A stretch of 64,000 nt of DNA, taken from the NCBI GenBank assembly GCA_047528255.1, contig CP180024.1:1364001-1428000 (forward strand), given 5' to 3'. This document shows, piece after piece, positions 28,411 to 38,744 of the stretch. Numbering within the stretch: the first letter of the stretch is position 1; each line of letters begins with the position of its first letter. A program made the position numbers and the translations under genes. Below the pieces are notes generated by a model. That model saw only the letters and a list, made by a program, of their open reading frames with translations, was not told the origin of the DNA and made no database searches. Source of the DNA: G047528255 sp047528255 (lineage in GTDB: Bacteria; Bacteroidota; Bacteroidia; Flavobacteriales; Blattabacteriaceae).

Positions 28411-28570
28411 AGTGTTGAGGTTTTATAATTTCTGGTTCAACAAGAACCTTCTACTGAAGAGGAAGTAAATTCCTGTTCCTCATATCAATCATAATCCTTC
28501 TTGGAAGGGAGTCATAAGATGGTTTATTTTTCTTTTGTGTTTCATGATCATTTACAAATGAAATTGATTT
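28411..28570 (+). other. rplQ-eno intergenic region
   Basis: Holds two small inverted repeats, GGTTC-AACAA-GAACC (28434-28448) and GAGGAA...TTCCTC (28459-28481), but neither is followed by a T run. They may form a weak attenuator between the ribosomal cluster and eno. No coding remnant seen. Confidence 0.3.
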
Positions 28571-29866
28571 ATGAGTACCATTGAGGCCATTAATGCTCGG
28601 CAAATATTGGATTCCAGAGGTAATCCTACCATTGAGGTAGATGTTATCACCAAAAATGGTACATTAGGCCGGATGGCTGTCCCTTCCGGAATTTCAACAG
28701 GTGAATACGAAGCTGTTGAACTCCGTGATGGAGGAAAGGCTTATTCGGGTAAAGGTGTGTTGAAAGCTGTCGCGCATGTAAACGACATCATTGCTCCCGA
28801 ATTGGTAGGTATGGCGGTTTTCGATCAACTTTTTATCGACAAGCAATTGATTACCCTTGATGGTACTGAAAATAAAAGAAATCTTGGATCCAATGCCTTG
28901 CTTGGTGTTTCATTAGCTGTAGCTAAGGCTGCATCGGCGGAGCTCGGTTTACCTCTTTATAGATATGTGGGCGGAGTGAATGCTTATGTTTTGCCCATTC
29001 CGATGATGAATATCGTTAATGGAGGAGCTCATTCCGATGCTCCCATCGCTTTTCAAGAATTTATGATCATGCCGGTCAAGGCCGAAAATTTCTCAGCCGC
29101 TATTCAGACTGGTTCGGAGATATTCCACCAACTCAAGAGAATTCTATACAATAGAAAATTGAGTATAGCTGTAGGAGATGAAGGTGGTTTTGCTCCGAAT
29201 TTTAATGGTACTGAAGACGCTTTGGATACTATCCTTAAAGCTATTCAAGTAGCTGGTTATAAGGAGGGAAAGCAAGTTATGTTAGCTTTGGATTGCGCAG
29301 CGTCAGAGTTTTATGTGAACGGTCGGTATGATTACGCCAAGTTTGAAGGAGAAAAAGGAGCTGTACGTTCTTCTGAAGAACAAGTAAATTATCTTGCACA
29401 ACTTATTGATAGGTATCCTATTATCTCCATTGAGGATGGTATGGATCAAAATGACTGGAAGGGTTGGAAATTATTGACTGAGAAAATAGGGCAACGTGTG
29501 CAGCTTGTGGGTGACGATCTTTTTGTAACTCACGTGAAACGTCTTGAGAAGGGTATTGTACAAGGTGTAGCCAATTCAATCTTGATCAAGGTGAATCAGA
29601 TCGGTACGCTTACCGAGACTATGGCTGCGATTACTAAGGCACAGCATGCTGGATATACTGTTGTAATGTCTCACCGTTCGGGAGAGACGGAAGACTGTAC
29701 GATAGCTGATTTGGCTGTGGCGTTCAATACGGGGCAAATTAAGACAGGTTCAGTTTCTCGTTCAGATCGTATAGCCAAATACAATCAATTGATTCGTATT
29801 GAAGAATTATTAGGTGAGGGGATAGCTTATTATCCTCAAATGAAAGCCTTCAAATTCAAAAGATAA
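28571..29866 (+). CDS. eno: Enolase
   Basis: Interconverts 2-phosphoglycerate and phosphoenolpyruvate. 431 residues. N-terminal ARQILDSRGNPTIEV; magnesium/catalytic segments FQEFMIMP, VGDEGGFAPNF, SIEDGMDQNDW and GDDLFVTH; ILIKVNQIGTLTET with the catalytic lysine; and the signature MSHRSGETEDCTIADLAVA. Retention points to use of lower glycolysis. The gene order rplQ-eno is seen in other Bacteroidales. Ends in a recognisable terminator. Confidence 0.98.
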   Translation: MSTIEAINARQILDSRGNPTIEVDVITKNGTLGRMAVPSGISTGEYEAVELRDGGKAYSGKGVLKAVAHVNDIIAPELVGMAVFDQLFIDKQLITLDGTENKRNLGSNALLGVSLAVAKAASAELGLPLYRYVGGVNAYVLPIPMMNIVNGGAHSDAPIAFQEFMIMPVKAENFSAAIQTGSEIFHQLKRILYNRKLSIAVGDEGGFAPNFNGTEDALDTILKAIQVAGYKEGKQVMLALDCAASEFYVNGRYDYAKFEGEKGAVRSSEEQVNYLAQLIDRYPIISIEDGMDQNDWKGWKLLTEKIGQRVQLVGDDLFVTHVKRLEKGIVQGVANSILIKVNQIGTLTETMAAITKAQHAGYTVVMSHRSGETEDCTIADLAVAFNTGQIKTGSVSRSDRIAKYNQLIRIEELLGEGIAYYPQMKAFKFKR

Positions 29867-29891
29867 ATCCAATCAATTAGGTAAAATTTGT

Positions 29892-29914
29892 AAGGCTCAT
29901 AATGGAGCTTTTTT
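29892..29914 (+). terminator. Rho-independent terminator after eno
   Basis: AAGGCTC-ATAATG-GAGCTTT forms a 7-bp stem (one G-T pair) with a 6-nt loop, followed by T's. It is 25 bp past the eno stop and directly before IS debris. Confidence 0.65.
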
Positions 29915-29933
29915 GCTAGCATCTCAATTAAAT

Positions 29934-30206
29934 GAGATTATTGTGTTAAGATGGATTAACCCCCCCCCCCTGATGATCTTCTTTGGAGAAGATGGTGATT
30001 TAGTCTTTCACATCATATTCGAAATACTATTGATTATATATTAATTAATAATATTTATTTTTATGAACAGAGCATAATGCTCCCAGAGAGAGAGGGTAAA
30101 CTATGTGCCATAGTTTTCTATAATATGCTGGGTATATGCACACGATCTAATCCTTTGTAGGGATCTTTTTCTGGCCCAGAATCAATTCCTTAACTGCTAA
30201 AAGTGC
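29934..30206 (-). mobile_element. IS5-like right-end fragment
   Basis: Minus-strand 3' fragment, about 270 bp, starting GAGATTATTGTGTTAAG and ending inside the transposase (CTGCTAAAAGTGC) where a plus-strand copy begins. It contains a run of about ten C's at 29960-29970 in place of the usual sequence. Confidence 0.85.
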
Positions 30207-31495
30207 GAGAATGTTGCATACGAAAAGGATGTTAAAATANTTGCAATATCAATANATTGTTTCGTCTATTTGGAGTATAAANTAAAAAAATTTGGATCTA
30301 TGCTCAGAAGTCCGCACAACTAAGTTTTAGTGAACTATATATGAAACGTTCTACCAGAAGGTATGAGTTTTTTTAAAGGTTAAATACCTTGATTCACTGG
30401 GAAGGGATGGAAAAAGAAATAAGAAAAATATATCAAAAAGGCCAGGGAATAAAAGAGAAACCTGCTTACAGTGGAATATCGTTATTTAAGATGACGCTTT
30501 TGAGTAACTGCTATGATATCAGTGACGTAGGAACGGAAGAATTGGTGGAAGAATTCTTGAGTTGCATGCGTTTTTGTGGTTTTCGATTGGAAGATCAGAT
30601 CCCAGATCATACGACTCTATGCAGATTTCGCAATGAAATAGTAGCCAAAAAGGTATATGAGCAATTACTAAAAAAGATTAATAAGGAATTAGAAAAGCAT
30701 CAGAAGATAGTTGAAACAGGAGTTATAGTAGAGGCCAGTATTAGAGTGAGTCCCCTTGCTTCCAAGGGGCTCCTACCTACGTACTGTAGGATCTCTGAAG
30801 GAAGAGGGGGCAGAAGCAAATCAGTCAAAGAAAAGAAAGGGTAAAAAAGAGACTGAATCAGGATTAGATATTTAAGTAAAATGGCTTAAGAAATCAGGTA
30901 AATTCTACTATGGATACAAGAGAGCACATAGGGGGGATAAAAATGGAATGATGCTAGCTATGCTACATAGCCTAGCAGCCAATGAGCATGATAGTATAGG
31001 GCTATAAAGCCATTAATAAGCAAAATAGGATATAAACCCAGCAGAAGTATATGCAGACAAAGGGTACCAAGTGCCAACGAACGTGTCTCGGCTTTCATAG
31101 TCGAGGCATCAAAGATCGTATACAGAAGAAAGCCTATAGGAACCGTATCTTAAGTAGGATAGCTATATTATTCAACAAATTAGCAAGTAAAACTCGATGG
31201 GTAGTAGAACGTATTTTTGGTAGTATAAAGCGTTGGTTTGGATGAGGAAAGGGTAGTTACAAAAGATTAGCTCGTGTGCATGCCCAGCATCTTATGGATG
31301 CTATGGTGCATAATTTGTATCGTGCTCTTGGTATTATTATGCGCTGTCTATAAAAATAGATATAATTAATCAATTTATAATCAAAAGTATTTCGAATACA
31401 ATGTGAAAGACTAAATCTACTTTTTCCCTAACGAAGCCATCTAGGAGGCTGAATAAGCGTAATAAACTATTAACACAATGGTTTCGATATAAATT
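30207..31495 (+). mobile_element. Degenerate IS5-like copy 5, best-preserved 5' half
   Basis: Complete plus-strand copy (GAGAATGTTGCATACG ... ACACAATGGTTTC). A 151-codon open frame (30389-30844) covers the N-terminal half: PAYSGISLFKM, LEDQIPDHTTLCRFRNE; the first catalytic Asp is mutated to Glu (VIVEASI). The second half is frameshifted. Ambiguous bases (N) occur at 30240, 30255 and 30282. Confidence 0.9.
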
Positions 31496-32594
31496 ATGTG
31501 CCATAGCATCCATAAAATTCTGGGCATGCACACGAGTTAACAAGCTTTGCCTGATCCAAACCAATGCCTTATACTTCCAAAAGTAAGTTCTACTACCCCA
31601 TCGGGGTTTTACTCACTAATTATATTGAATAATACAGCTGTCCTACTTAAGTCCTGGTTCCTATAGTTTTTTTATGTATGCGGACCTTGATGCCTCGACT
31701 ATGAAAGTAAGACACGTTGGCCGGCACTTGGTAACCTTTGTCTGCATATACTTCTGCTGGGTTTATATCCTAGTTTGCTTATTAGTGGGCTTTATCCCTC
31801 TACTATCATGCTCATTGGCTGCTACGCTATGTAGCATAGCTAGTATCATTTGATTTTTATCCCCCCCCCTATTATGTGCTTCTTGTATCCGTAGTAGAAT
31901 TTACCTGATTTCTTAAGCCATATTCCTTGAATATATACTCCTGATTCAGTCTCTTTTTTATCCTTTCTTTTCTTTGACTGATTTCCTTTTGTCCCTCTTC
32001 CTTTCGATTCTACAGTACGTAGGTAGGATCCCCTTGGGAGCAAGGGGCCTCACTCTAATACTGGCATCTACTATGACTCCTGTTTTAACTATCTTCTGAT
32101 GCTTTTCTAATTCCTTATTAATCTTTTTTAGTAATTGCTCATATACCTTTTTGGCTACTATTTCATTGCGAAATCTGCATAGAGTCGTATGATCTGGGAT
32201 CTGATCTTCCAATCGAAAACCACAAAAACGCATGCAACTCAANAATTCTTCCACCAATTCTTCCGTTCCTACGTCACTGATATCATAGCAGTTACTCAAA
32301 AGCATCATCTTAAATAACGATATTCCACTGTAAGCAGGTTCCTCTTTTATTTCCTGGCCTTTTTGATATATTTTTCTTATTTCTTTTTCTATCACTTCCC
32401 AGTGGATCAAGGTTTTTAACCTTTTGAAAAACTAACTCCTTCTGGTAGAACGTTCTACGTATAGGTCACTAAAGCTTATTTGTGCGGTGCTTCTGAGCAT
32501 AGATTCGAATTTTTTTTATTTTTCACTCCAAATATACGAAATAATATATTGATTTACAAATATTTTAATCTCCTTTTCCCATGCAATGTTCTCA
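31496..32594 (-). mobile_element. 3'-truncated IS5-like copy 6
   Basis: Minus-strand copy lacking about 150 bp at its right end. Its left terminus (CAATGTTCTCA) is at 32594. A 150-codon frame (31958-32410) keeps PDHTTLCRFRNE and the first catalytic Asp (VIVDASI). An N is at 32243, and the C tract at 31861 has nine C's. Confidence 0.88.
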
Positions 32595-32784
32595 AAATAG
32601 TTTCGGCGCATAATTTGTATCGTGTCCCTGGGATCATTATACTCTGTTCATAAAAATAGACGTGATTAATTTATTTATAATTAATAGTATTTCAAATACG
32701 ATGTGAAAGGTTGAATTCCATCGTCTCCAACGAGCCAATCTAGGAGATTGAATATACGTAATCCACTTTAAAATAATAGTCTCA
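32595..32784 (+). mobile_element. IS5-like right-end fragment
   Basis: Plus-strand 3' end (GGCGCATAATTTG... AATAGTCTCA) abutting the left terminus of copy 6. It gives the block right-type termini on both outer sides and sits 107 bp before rpsU. Confidence 0.85.
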
Positions 32785-32858
32785 AAGAATAAAAAAAATC
32801 ACGAAAAAGTATCAGGAAGTAATTTTTCGTTTAACAAAAATTAAATCGAAAATATTTT

Positions 32859-32866
32859 TATATTTG
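32859..32866 (+). promoter_or_regulatory. Probable rpsU promoter (-7 box)
   Basis: TATATTTG is a perfect TAnnTTTG box, 25 bp before the rpsU ATG. This predicts a very short leader. No clear -33 TTG is seen. Confidence 0.5.
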
Positions 32867-32890
32867 GACCGCCTCCTAAAAAAATAAAAT

Positions 32891-33088
32891 ATGAGATTGG
32901 TCACGACAATAAAAGAAGGTGAGTCCATTGAAAAAGCACTAAAAAAACACAAGAAAAAATTTGACAAGGCACGAGTCATTAGAGAGCTTCGTGAACGTCA
33001 ACAATTCACAAAACCCTCTCGAATCAGAAGGAGTCAAGTCATAAAGGCTCAGTATAGAGAGCGAATGAAATCAAAGGAAGAAGAATAG
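32891..33088 (+). CDS. rpsU: 30S ribosomal protein S21
   Basis: bS21, on the 30S platform; in Bacteroidia it helps sequester the 16S anti-Shine-Dalgarno sequence. 65 residues. IKEGESIEKALKKHKKKFDK matches the family. No Shine-Dalgarno sequence precedes the ATG; instead the upstream sequence reads TGGACCGCCTCCT (32865-32877), resembling the 16S 3' end. Followed by an xerC pseudogene, the Bacteroidales order. Confidence 0.94.
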   Translation: MRLVTTIKEGESIEKALKKHKKKFDKARVIRELRERQQFTKPSRIRRSQVIKAQYRERMKSKEEE

Positions 33089-33112
33089 CTCTTGTATCAA
33101 CGACATAAATTG

Positions 33113-33480
33113 ATGATTGAGCATGTTTTAATATTTTTATTCAATGCTTGACTAAGTATATATAGAGAAGTGTGTTGAAATACATTTCTCTTATGAGAAA
33201 AAGTATTCGTTCAATGCACTGATTACTTATTGTCATGACTTGAGTCAATTCCATAATCATCTCAAAAATCTTGGATATAAAAAAAAATTTTTGAAGTTTT
33301 CGATCAGAGGAGGGTTTTTATCATCAGTCTCTCAAAAACTAGCCCGATCAATAAATCGGAAACTCGCCGCATTGATATCTTTCTATGGCTACCTATAAAA
33401 GATAGCCTGCTGACCGAAGACCCTCTCTCGAATTATGGGTATTCGTTCAAATCCGAAAAGAAAATACAAGGCCCTTTTCC
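33113..33480 (+). pseudogene. Tyrosine recombinase XerC-like, N-terminal remnant
   Basis: Xer recombinases resolve chromosome dimers. The core-binding domain is recognisable in one frame: YEKKYSFNALITYCHDLSQF, then FLSSVSQKLARSINRKLAAL and ISFYGYL. A possible start (MIEHVLIFLF, near 33113) is in another frame. Stops follow at KIAC* and the catalytic domain is absent: IS debris begins at 33496. The position after rpsU matches xerC in Bacteroides and relatives. A GGCCC...GGGCC inverted repeat lies at its end (about 33470-33495). Confidence 0.75.
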
Positions 33481-33495
33481 ATTAAAAAATGGGCC

Positions 33496-33721
33496 AAGAC
33501 TATTATGTTAAGACGGATTAGGTGTATTCAACCTGCTATATAGGTTTCTTTGGACACGATGGGGTTTAGTCTTTCACATCATATTTGAAAGACTATTGAT
33601 TATAATTAAATTAATAACGTTTATTCTTATGAAGAGTTTATAATGATCCAAGGGTATGATACAAATTGTTCTATAGTCTCCATAATATGCTGAGCACGCA
33701 CACGATCTAATCCTTTGTAAT
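33496..33721 (-). mobile_element. IS5-like right-end fragment
   Basis: About 225 bp of minus-strand right end (AAGACTATTATGTTAAGACGG) ending at AATCCTTTGTAA, exactly where a plus-strand left terminus starts. It truncates the xerC remnant. Confidence 0.85.
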
Positions 33722-35000
33722 GAGAACGTTGCATGGGAGAAGGAGTTAAAATGTTTATAAATCAATATATTGTTTTGTATATTTGAAGTAGAAAATAAAA
33801 AAATCGGATCTATGCTCAGAAGCATCGTACAAATAATAGTTAGTGAACTATATATGGAACGTTCTACCAGAAAGAGTGAGTTCTTCAAAAGATTAATACC
33901 ATTGATTTACTGGGAAGGGATGGAGAAAGAAATAAGAAAAATATATCAAAAAGGCAGGGAATAAAAGATCAACACTGCTTACAGTGGAATATCGTTATTT
34001 AAGATGATGCTTTTGAGTTACTGGTATGATCTCAGTGAGGTAGGAACGGAAGAATTAGTGAAAAAACTTGAGCTGCACAAGATTTTGTGGTTTTTGATTG
34101 GAATATCAGAGTCTAGATTATACGATTCTATGCAGATTATTGCAATAAAATAGTAGCAAAAAAGACATATAGGGGCTCTTACTGAAAGAGACTAATAAAG
34201 TATTAGAAAAGCATCAAGAGATAGTTAAAATAGGAGTGATAGTAGGATTCCAGTATTAAAGTGATTCCCACTTTCTCCAAAGGGATCTCCTACCAAGTAG
34301 GAGAGGATCAGAAGGAAGCGGGAAAAGGCAAATTAGTCAAAGAAAAGCAAGGATAAAAAAAGAGATTCAATCAGGATTAGACACTCAAGGAAAATGGCTC
34401 AAGAAATTAGGTAAAATCTATTACGGATACGGATATAAGAAGCACATAGGGGTGGATAAAAATGGAATAATACTAGCAGCAGTACATAGCGTAGCAGCCA
34501 ATGAGAATGATAGTAGAGGTTAAAGCTATTAATACGAAAATTAGGATATAACTCCAGAGAAGTATATGTAGATAAAGGTTACCAAGTGACAACCAACGTG
34601 TCTTGCTTTCATAGTCGAGGTATCAAATATTGTATACAGAAGAAAGCTTATAGGACTGTACCTTAATTAGGATAACTATATTATTCAACAAATTAGTGAG
34701 TAGAACCCGATGGGTGTAGAACGACTATCGAAAATATAAGCGTTGATTTGGATTAGACAAGGCTCGTTACAAAGGATTAGTTCGTGTGCATGCCCAGTAT
34801 CTTATGGAGGCTATGGCGCATAATTTGTATCGTTACCCTAGAATTATTATGATCTATTTATAAAAAGAGATATAATTAATTAATTTATAATCAATAATAT
34901 TTCGAATACAATGTGAAAGGTTCAATTTACATCATTCTCTGATGAAGCCATCTAGGATGGCTAAATAAAAACGTAATCCACCATTAACACAATAGTCTCA
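33722..35000 (+). mobile_element. Degenerate IS5-like copy 7
   Basis: Complete plus-strand copy from GAGAACGTTGCATGGG to AATAGTCTCA, heavily decayed. The longest frame is about 64 codons at its 5' end (33770-33964). A TATATTTG box is kept in the left-end promoter. Confidence 0.9.
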
Positions 35001-35126
35001 AATCGTCTTAAATATCCCCTTTTCAGCTTTTTCGAAAAATCATAAATTCAAAAACTTAGGCATCGTTCACTCTACAAAAAACACGAGAGTGATATAAATT
35101 TTCCCCTGGAATAAATATTTCCCATC

Positions 35127-35972
35127 ATGATACAAGCGGTATTTCTAGACGTAGACGGAACTCTTTTAAGATCTGATCATGAAATCTCTCCGAAAAATCT
35201 CAGCGTCATACAACTCATACAAGAGCAACATAATGTCGCTGTTTTTCTAGCTACCGGACGTCCGCCACAAGATCTGAAAAAATATTATGATCAGCTGAGA
35301 TTGGACACACCGGCCATTTGCATGAACGGAGCCTATATCATCAACTTTAGCAAGAGTAAGTTAATCAAAGAACAAACCATCTCCTTAGACCTGGTTAAGG
35401 AATTCAAAAAAGAGTGTCAACGACATCCTGTAGAACTTGCTTTCTATCAAGACTCAAGATGGATGACCACAGAATTTTCTCCGGCCGTCGAAAAAGAAGC
35501 ATCTGACTTAAACAATAGTTTTGATGTTAGACCTTTCAAAGAGATCGTCTACCGTTGGAAAAACAAAAACGAGGCTCCACATAAAATGGGAGTACTTTCC
35601 AACGACGAAAAAAAACTTTTAAACGCCTACAAAACCCTCAAAGAAAAATTTCAAAACGTTCTGAGTGTTCAAAAATCCCAATCTAACTTTATAGAAGTGA
35701 CAGCACCCAATGTCTCCAAAGGAAAGGCCATTGCTTTTTTGCTTGAGGCCTTTCCTTTCCAACGTGAAAAAACTCTAGCCATAGGAGACAGTGACAACGA
35801 TATTTCCATGCTCGAATGGGCAGGAGTAGGAGTGGCCATGGGTAACGCTCGAGAACACATCAAACGATTGGCTAATGACGTCACCCTAACCAATCTCGAA
35901 GACGGTGTAGCGCATGCTCTGGAAAAACATATCATTCATCAAGACAAATCAAGCTCTATTCCAACTCCTTGA
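35127..35972 (+). CDS. HAD-IIB (Cof-type) sugar-phosphatase-like hydrolase
   Basis: Haloacid-dehalogenase phosphatase of the Cof family, 281 residues. Motif I FLDVDGTLL with nucleophile Asp8 and acid/base Asp10; motif II FLATGRPP; the type-IIB cap between; motif III Lys near KGKAIAFLL; and motif IV IGDSDNDISMLEWAG. The substrate cannot be told from sequence: relatives act on sugar phosphates, FMN or PLP. No signal peptide, so cytosolic. Followed by the remains of msrB, with IS debris on both sides of the pair. Confidence 0.93.
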   Translation: MIQAVFLDVDGTLLRSDHEISPKNLSVIQLIQEQHNVAVFLATGRPPQDLKKYYDQLRLDTPAICMNGAYIINFSKSKLIKEQTISLDLVKEFKKECQRHPVELAFYQDSRWMTTEFSPAVEKEASDLNNSFDVRPFKEIVYRWKNKNEAPHKMGVLSNDEKKLLNAYKTLKEKFQNVLSVQKSQSNFIEVTAPNVSKGKAIAFLLEAFPFQREKTLAIGDSDNDISMLEWAGVGVAMGNAREHIKRLANDVTLTNLEDGVAHALEKHIIHQDKSSSIPTP

Positions 35973-35982
35973 CCTTGAAAAA

Positions 35983-36236
35983 ATGAAAACGCAAAAAAAC
36001 TGCCGCTACCCCATACAAAAGACGGAAAAAGAATGGAAAACCATACTGTTACCAGAAACCTACCGTATATTGCGAAAAAGGAACCGACTCCCGGGATCAG
36101 GCCAATGCAATAATTTTTTTTCGAAAAAGCGGCTATCAATCCGAAGCATGCGAAAAATTCTTATTTACTTACAGAATGTAAATTCACGCCCCCATTGTAG
36201 TTAGCCCGGTTTTGATAAAAAAATCGAAGAGATAAG
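35983..36236 (+). pseudogene. msrB: Methionine-R-sulfoxide reductase, broken
   Basis: MsrB repairs oxidised methionine. In frame: YPIQKTEKEWKTILLPETYR, matching the family N-terminus. After a frameshift near 36070 another frame reads SGYQSEACEKFLFTYRM (family YxCxxCxxxLF). A third gives PHCS*PGFDKKIEE (family GWPSFD). The second zinc cysteine and the catalytic domain are lost, and an IS left end starts at 36251. A decayed gene starting 10 bp after the HAD stop. Confidence 0.75.
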
Positions 36237-36250
36237 AATACTCAAAAAAC

Positions 36251-37527
36251 TAGAATGTTTCATGAGAGAATGAGGTTAAAGTATTTGTAAATCAATATAT
36301 TTTTTTTGTCTACTTTTGAGTAGAAAATAAAAAATTCGGCTTCTATACTCAAAAGCATCGCACAAATAAGCTTTAGTGAACTATATATGGAACGTTCTAC
36401 CAGAAGGAGTGAGTTTTTCAAAAAGTTAAACACCTTGATCCACTGAGAAGGGATAGAAAAAGAAATAAGAAAAATATATCAAAAAGGCTATGGAATAAAA
36501 GACTAACCGGCATACAGTGGAATATCGTTATTTACGATTATGCTTTTGAGTAACTGGTATGATCTCAGTCATGTAGGAACGGAAGAATTGGTGAAAGAAT
36601 CCTTGAGGTGTATGCGCTTTTGTAGTTTTCGATTGGAAGATTATATACCAGATCATAGGACTCTCTATGAATATTTCGCAATGAAATAGTAGCTAAAAAG
36701 TCATATGAGGCTTACTGAAAAAGATCAATAAGGTATTAGAAAAGTATCAAGCTATAATTAAAACAGGAGTGATAGTAGATGTGAGTATTACAGTGAGGGC
36801 CTTGCTCCAAAGGGCCCCCCCCCTAGTGGGGGATCGGAAGCAAAAGGGGGAAAAGCAAATCAGTCAAAGAAAAGAAAGGGTAAAAAAAGAGACTCAATCA
36901 GGAGTAGACACTCAAGGAAAATGGCTCAAGAAATTAGATAAGCTCTACTACGAAGGCAAGAAGAACATAGGGGGGGATAAAAATGGAATGATATTAGAGC
37001 TACATAGCGTAGCAGCCAATGAGCATGATAGTAGAGGGCTAAAGCCATTAATAAGCAAACTAGGATATAAACCCAGAGAAGTGTATATGCAGACAAAGGT
37101 TACCAAGTGCCAGCCAACGTGTCTTACTTTCATAGTCGAGGCATCAAAAAGATCGTATACATAAGAAAATCTATAGGAAGCAGCCCTTAAGTAGGATAGC
37201 TATATTATGCAACATAATTAGTGAGTAAACACCGATGGGTAGTGGAACTATTTTTGGCAGTATAAAGCCTTAGTTTAGATCAAGCAAGTCTCGTTACAAA
37301 GGACTTAGCTCGTGTGCATGCTCAGCCTCTTATGGAGGCTATGGCTCATAATTTGTATCGTTTTCCTAGAATTATTACGCGCTGTCCCTAGAAATAGATA
37401 TAAATTAATTAATTTATAATCAATATTATTTCGAATAAAATGTGAAAGATTAAAATTTACATTTTCTCTAACGACCCCATCTAGGAGGCTGAATAAATGT
37501 TAATTAACTATTAACAGAATGGTCTCG
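36251..37527 (+). mobile_element. Degenerate IS5-like copy 8
   Basis: Complete plus-strand copy (GAATGTTTCATGAG ... AATGGTCTC). A 131-codon frame (36769-37164) spans the middle of the transposase, because the G tract here has seven G's, the length that keeps KNIGGDKNGM in frame. It includes VIVDVSI (first Asp). A run of nine C's at about 36825 replaces the usual sequence. Confidence 0.9.
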
Positions 37528-37885
37528 AAAACCTATAGGAATCGTCCCTTAAGTAGGGTAGTTATATTATTCAACAAATTAGTGATTAAACCCCGATGGG
37601 TAGTAGAACATACTTTTGGCAGTATAAACGTTCCTTTGGATCAGGAAAGGATCGTTACAAAGGATTAGCTCGTGTGTATGCCCGGCATTTTATGAAGGCT
37701 ATGGCGCATAATTTGTATTGTTCCCCTGGCATTATTATGAGCTGTACATAAAAATAGATATAATTAATTAATTTATAATACAGACGTATTTCGAATACAA
37801 TATGAAAAATTAAACTTACATCGTTCTCTAACGAAGCCCATATAGGGGTTGAATAAACGTAATCTACCATTAACACAATGGTTTC
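37528..37885 (+). mobile_element. IS5-like 3' fragment, tandem
   Basis: Same-strand 3' fragment starting inside the transposase (GAAAACCTATAGGAATCG) directly after the right end of copy 8 and ending ACAATGGTTTC. Ends 60 bp before aroE. Confidence 0.87.
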
Positions 37886-37945
37886 ATATTATGTAAATTT
37901 CCTTGTCTTGTATTTCGAATACGACACAAAAAAAACGCCCGTCAA

Positions 37946-38677
37946 ATGAGAACTTTCGGATTAATCGGAAAAAATATATCCTATTCATTTTCAAAGACTT
38001 TTTTTAAGGAAAAATTCCGAAAAGAGACCATAGAAGACGCTATCTATGAGCTTTTTGACATCGAAAATATTAATCTAATCCAAGAAATATTTCATCACAC
38101 CTCCCATCTACGCGGCCTGAACGTCACCATCCCATACAAACAAGAAGTGATCTCCTTTCTCACGAATTTTTCCCCGGAAGCCTTAGAAATCGGAGCCGTA
38201 AACACAATAAAAATAACACCCCACAAACGAATAGGATACAACACTGACGCCTATGGATTTGAAGAATCCTTCTCAAAACAACTCAAACCTTATCACGAAA
38301 ACGCTTTGATCCTCGGTACGGGAGGAGCGGCAAAAGCCGTAATGTTCACCCTCAACAAACTGAACATATTCTACCACTGCGTCTCCCGACAAAAAAAAAA
38401 TTCTACATTCTCTTACACAGAGCTTACCCCCTCTATCTTAGAAAACTACCAAATCATCATCAACTGTAGTCCGATAGGCACCCATCCAAATATCGACACC
38501 TGTCCCCTGTTGCCCTACGAAGCCCTTTCCTCAAAACACTACCTCTATGACTTGGTATATAATAGCTCTGAAACCCTATTCCTTAAAAAAGGACGAGAAA
38601 AAGGCTGCACCGTACAAAACGGATTGGAAATGTTCTACCTGCAAGCCAACCGATCTTGGGAAATTTGGAATTCTTGA
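37946..38677 (+). CDS. aroE: Shikimate dehydrogenase
   Basis: NADPH-dependent reduction of 3-dehydroshikimate to shikimate in aromatic amino acid synthesis. 243 residues, full length for Bacteroidetes. Substrate site: SYSFSKTFF and NVTIPYK with the catalytic lysine; GAVNTI; NTDAYGF with the catalytic Asp; glycine-rich NADP loop LGTGGAAKAV; NCSPIGT; C-terminal NGLEMFYLQANRSWEIW. Suggests the aromatic pathway is kept. The 13-bp TATTTCGAATACG just upstream resembles an IS-internal sequence. Confidence 0.96.
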   Translation: MRTFGLIGKNISYSFSKTFFKEKFRKETIEDAIYELFDIENINLIQEIFHHTSHLRGLNVTIPYKQEVISFLTNFSPEALEIGAVNTIKITPHKRIGYNTDAYGFEESFSKQLKPYHENALILGTGGAAKAVMFTLNKLNIFYHCVSRQKKNSTFSYTELTPSILENYQIIINCSPIGTHPNIDTCPLLPYEALSSKHYLYDLVYNSSETLFLKKGREKGCTVQNGLEMFYLQANRSWEIWNS

Positions 38678-38744
38678 TTTTTCCGTAAAATCGCCTCTCA
38701 ATAGAAGCTTTTTATCATAAAAGTTTGTTAATCCTATCGGATTC

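Noticed and set aside
30389..32410. Two opposed 150-codon frames as a toxin-antitoxin or novel gene pair
   Set aside because: Both are the N-terminal half of the same IS5-like transposase in inverted copies.
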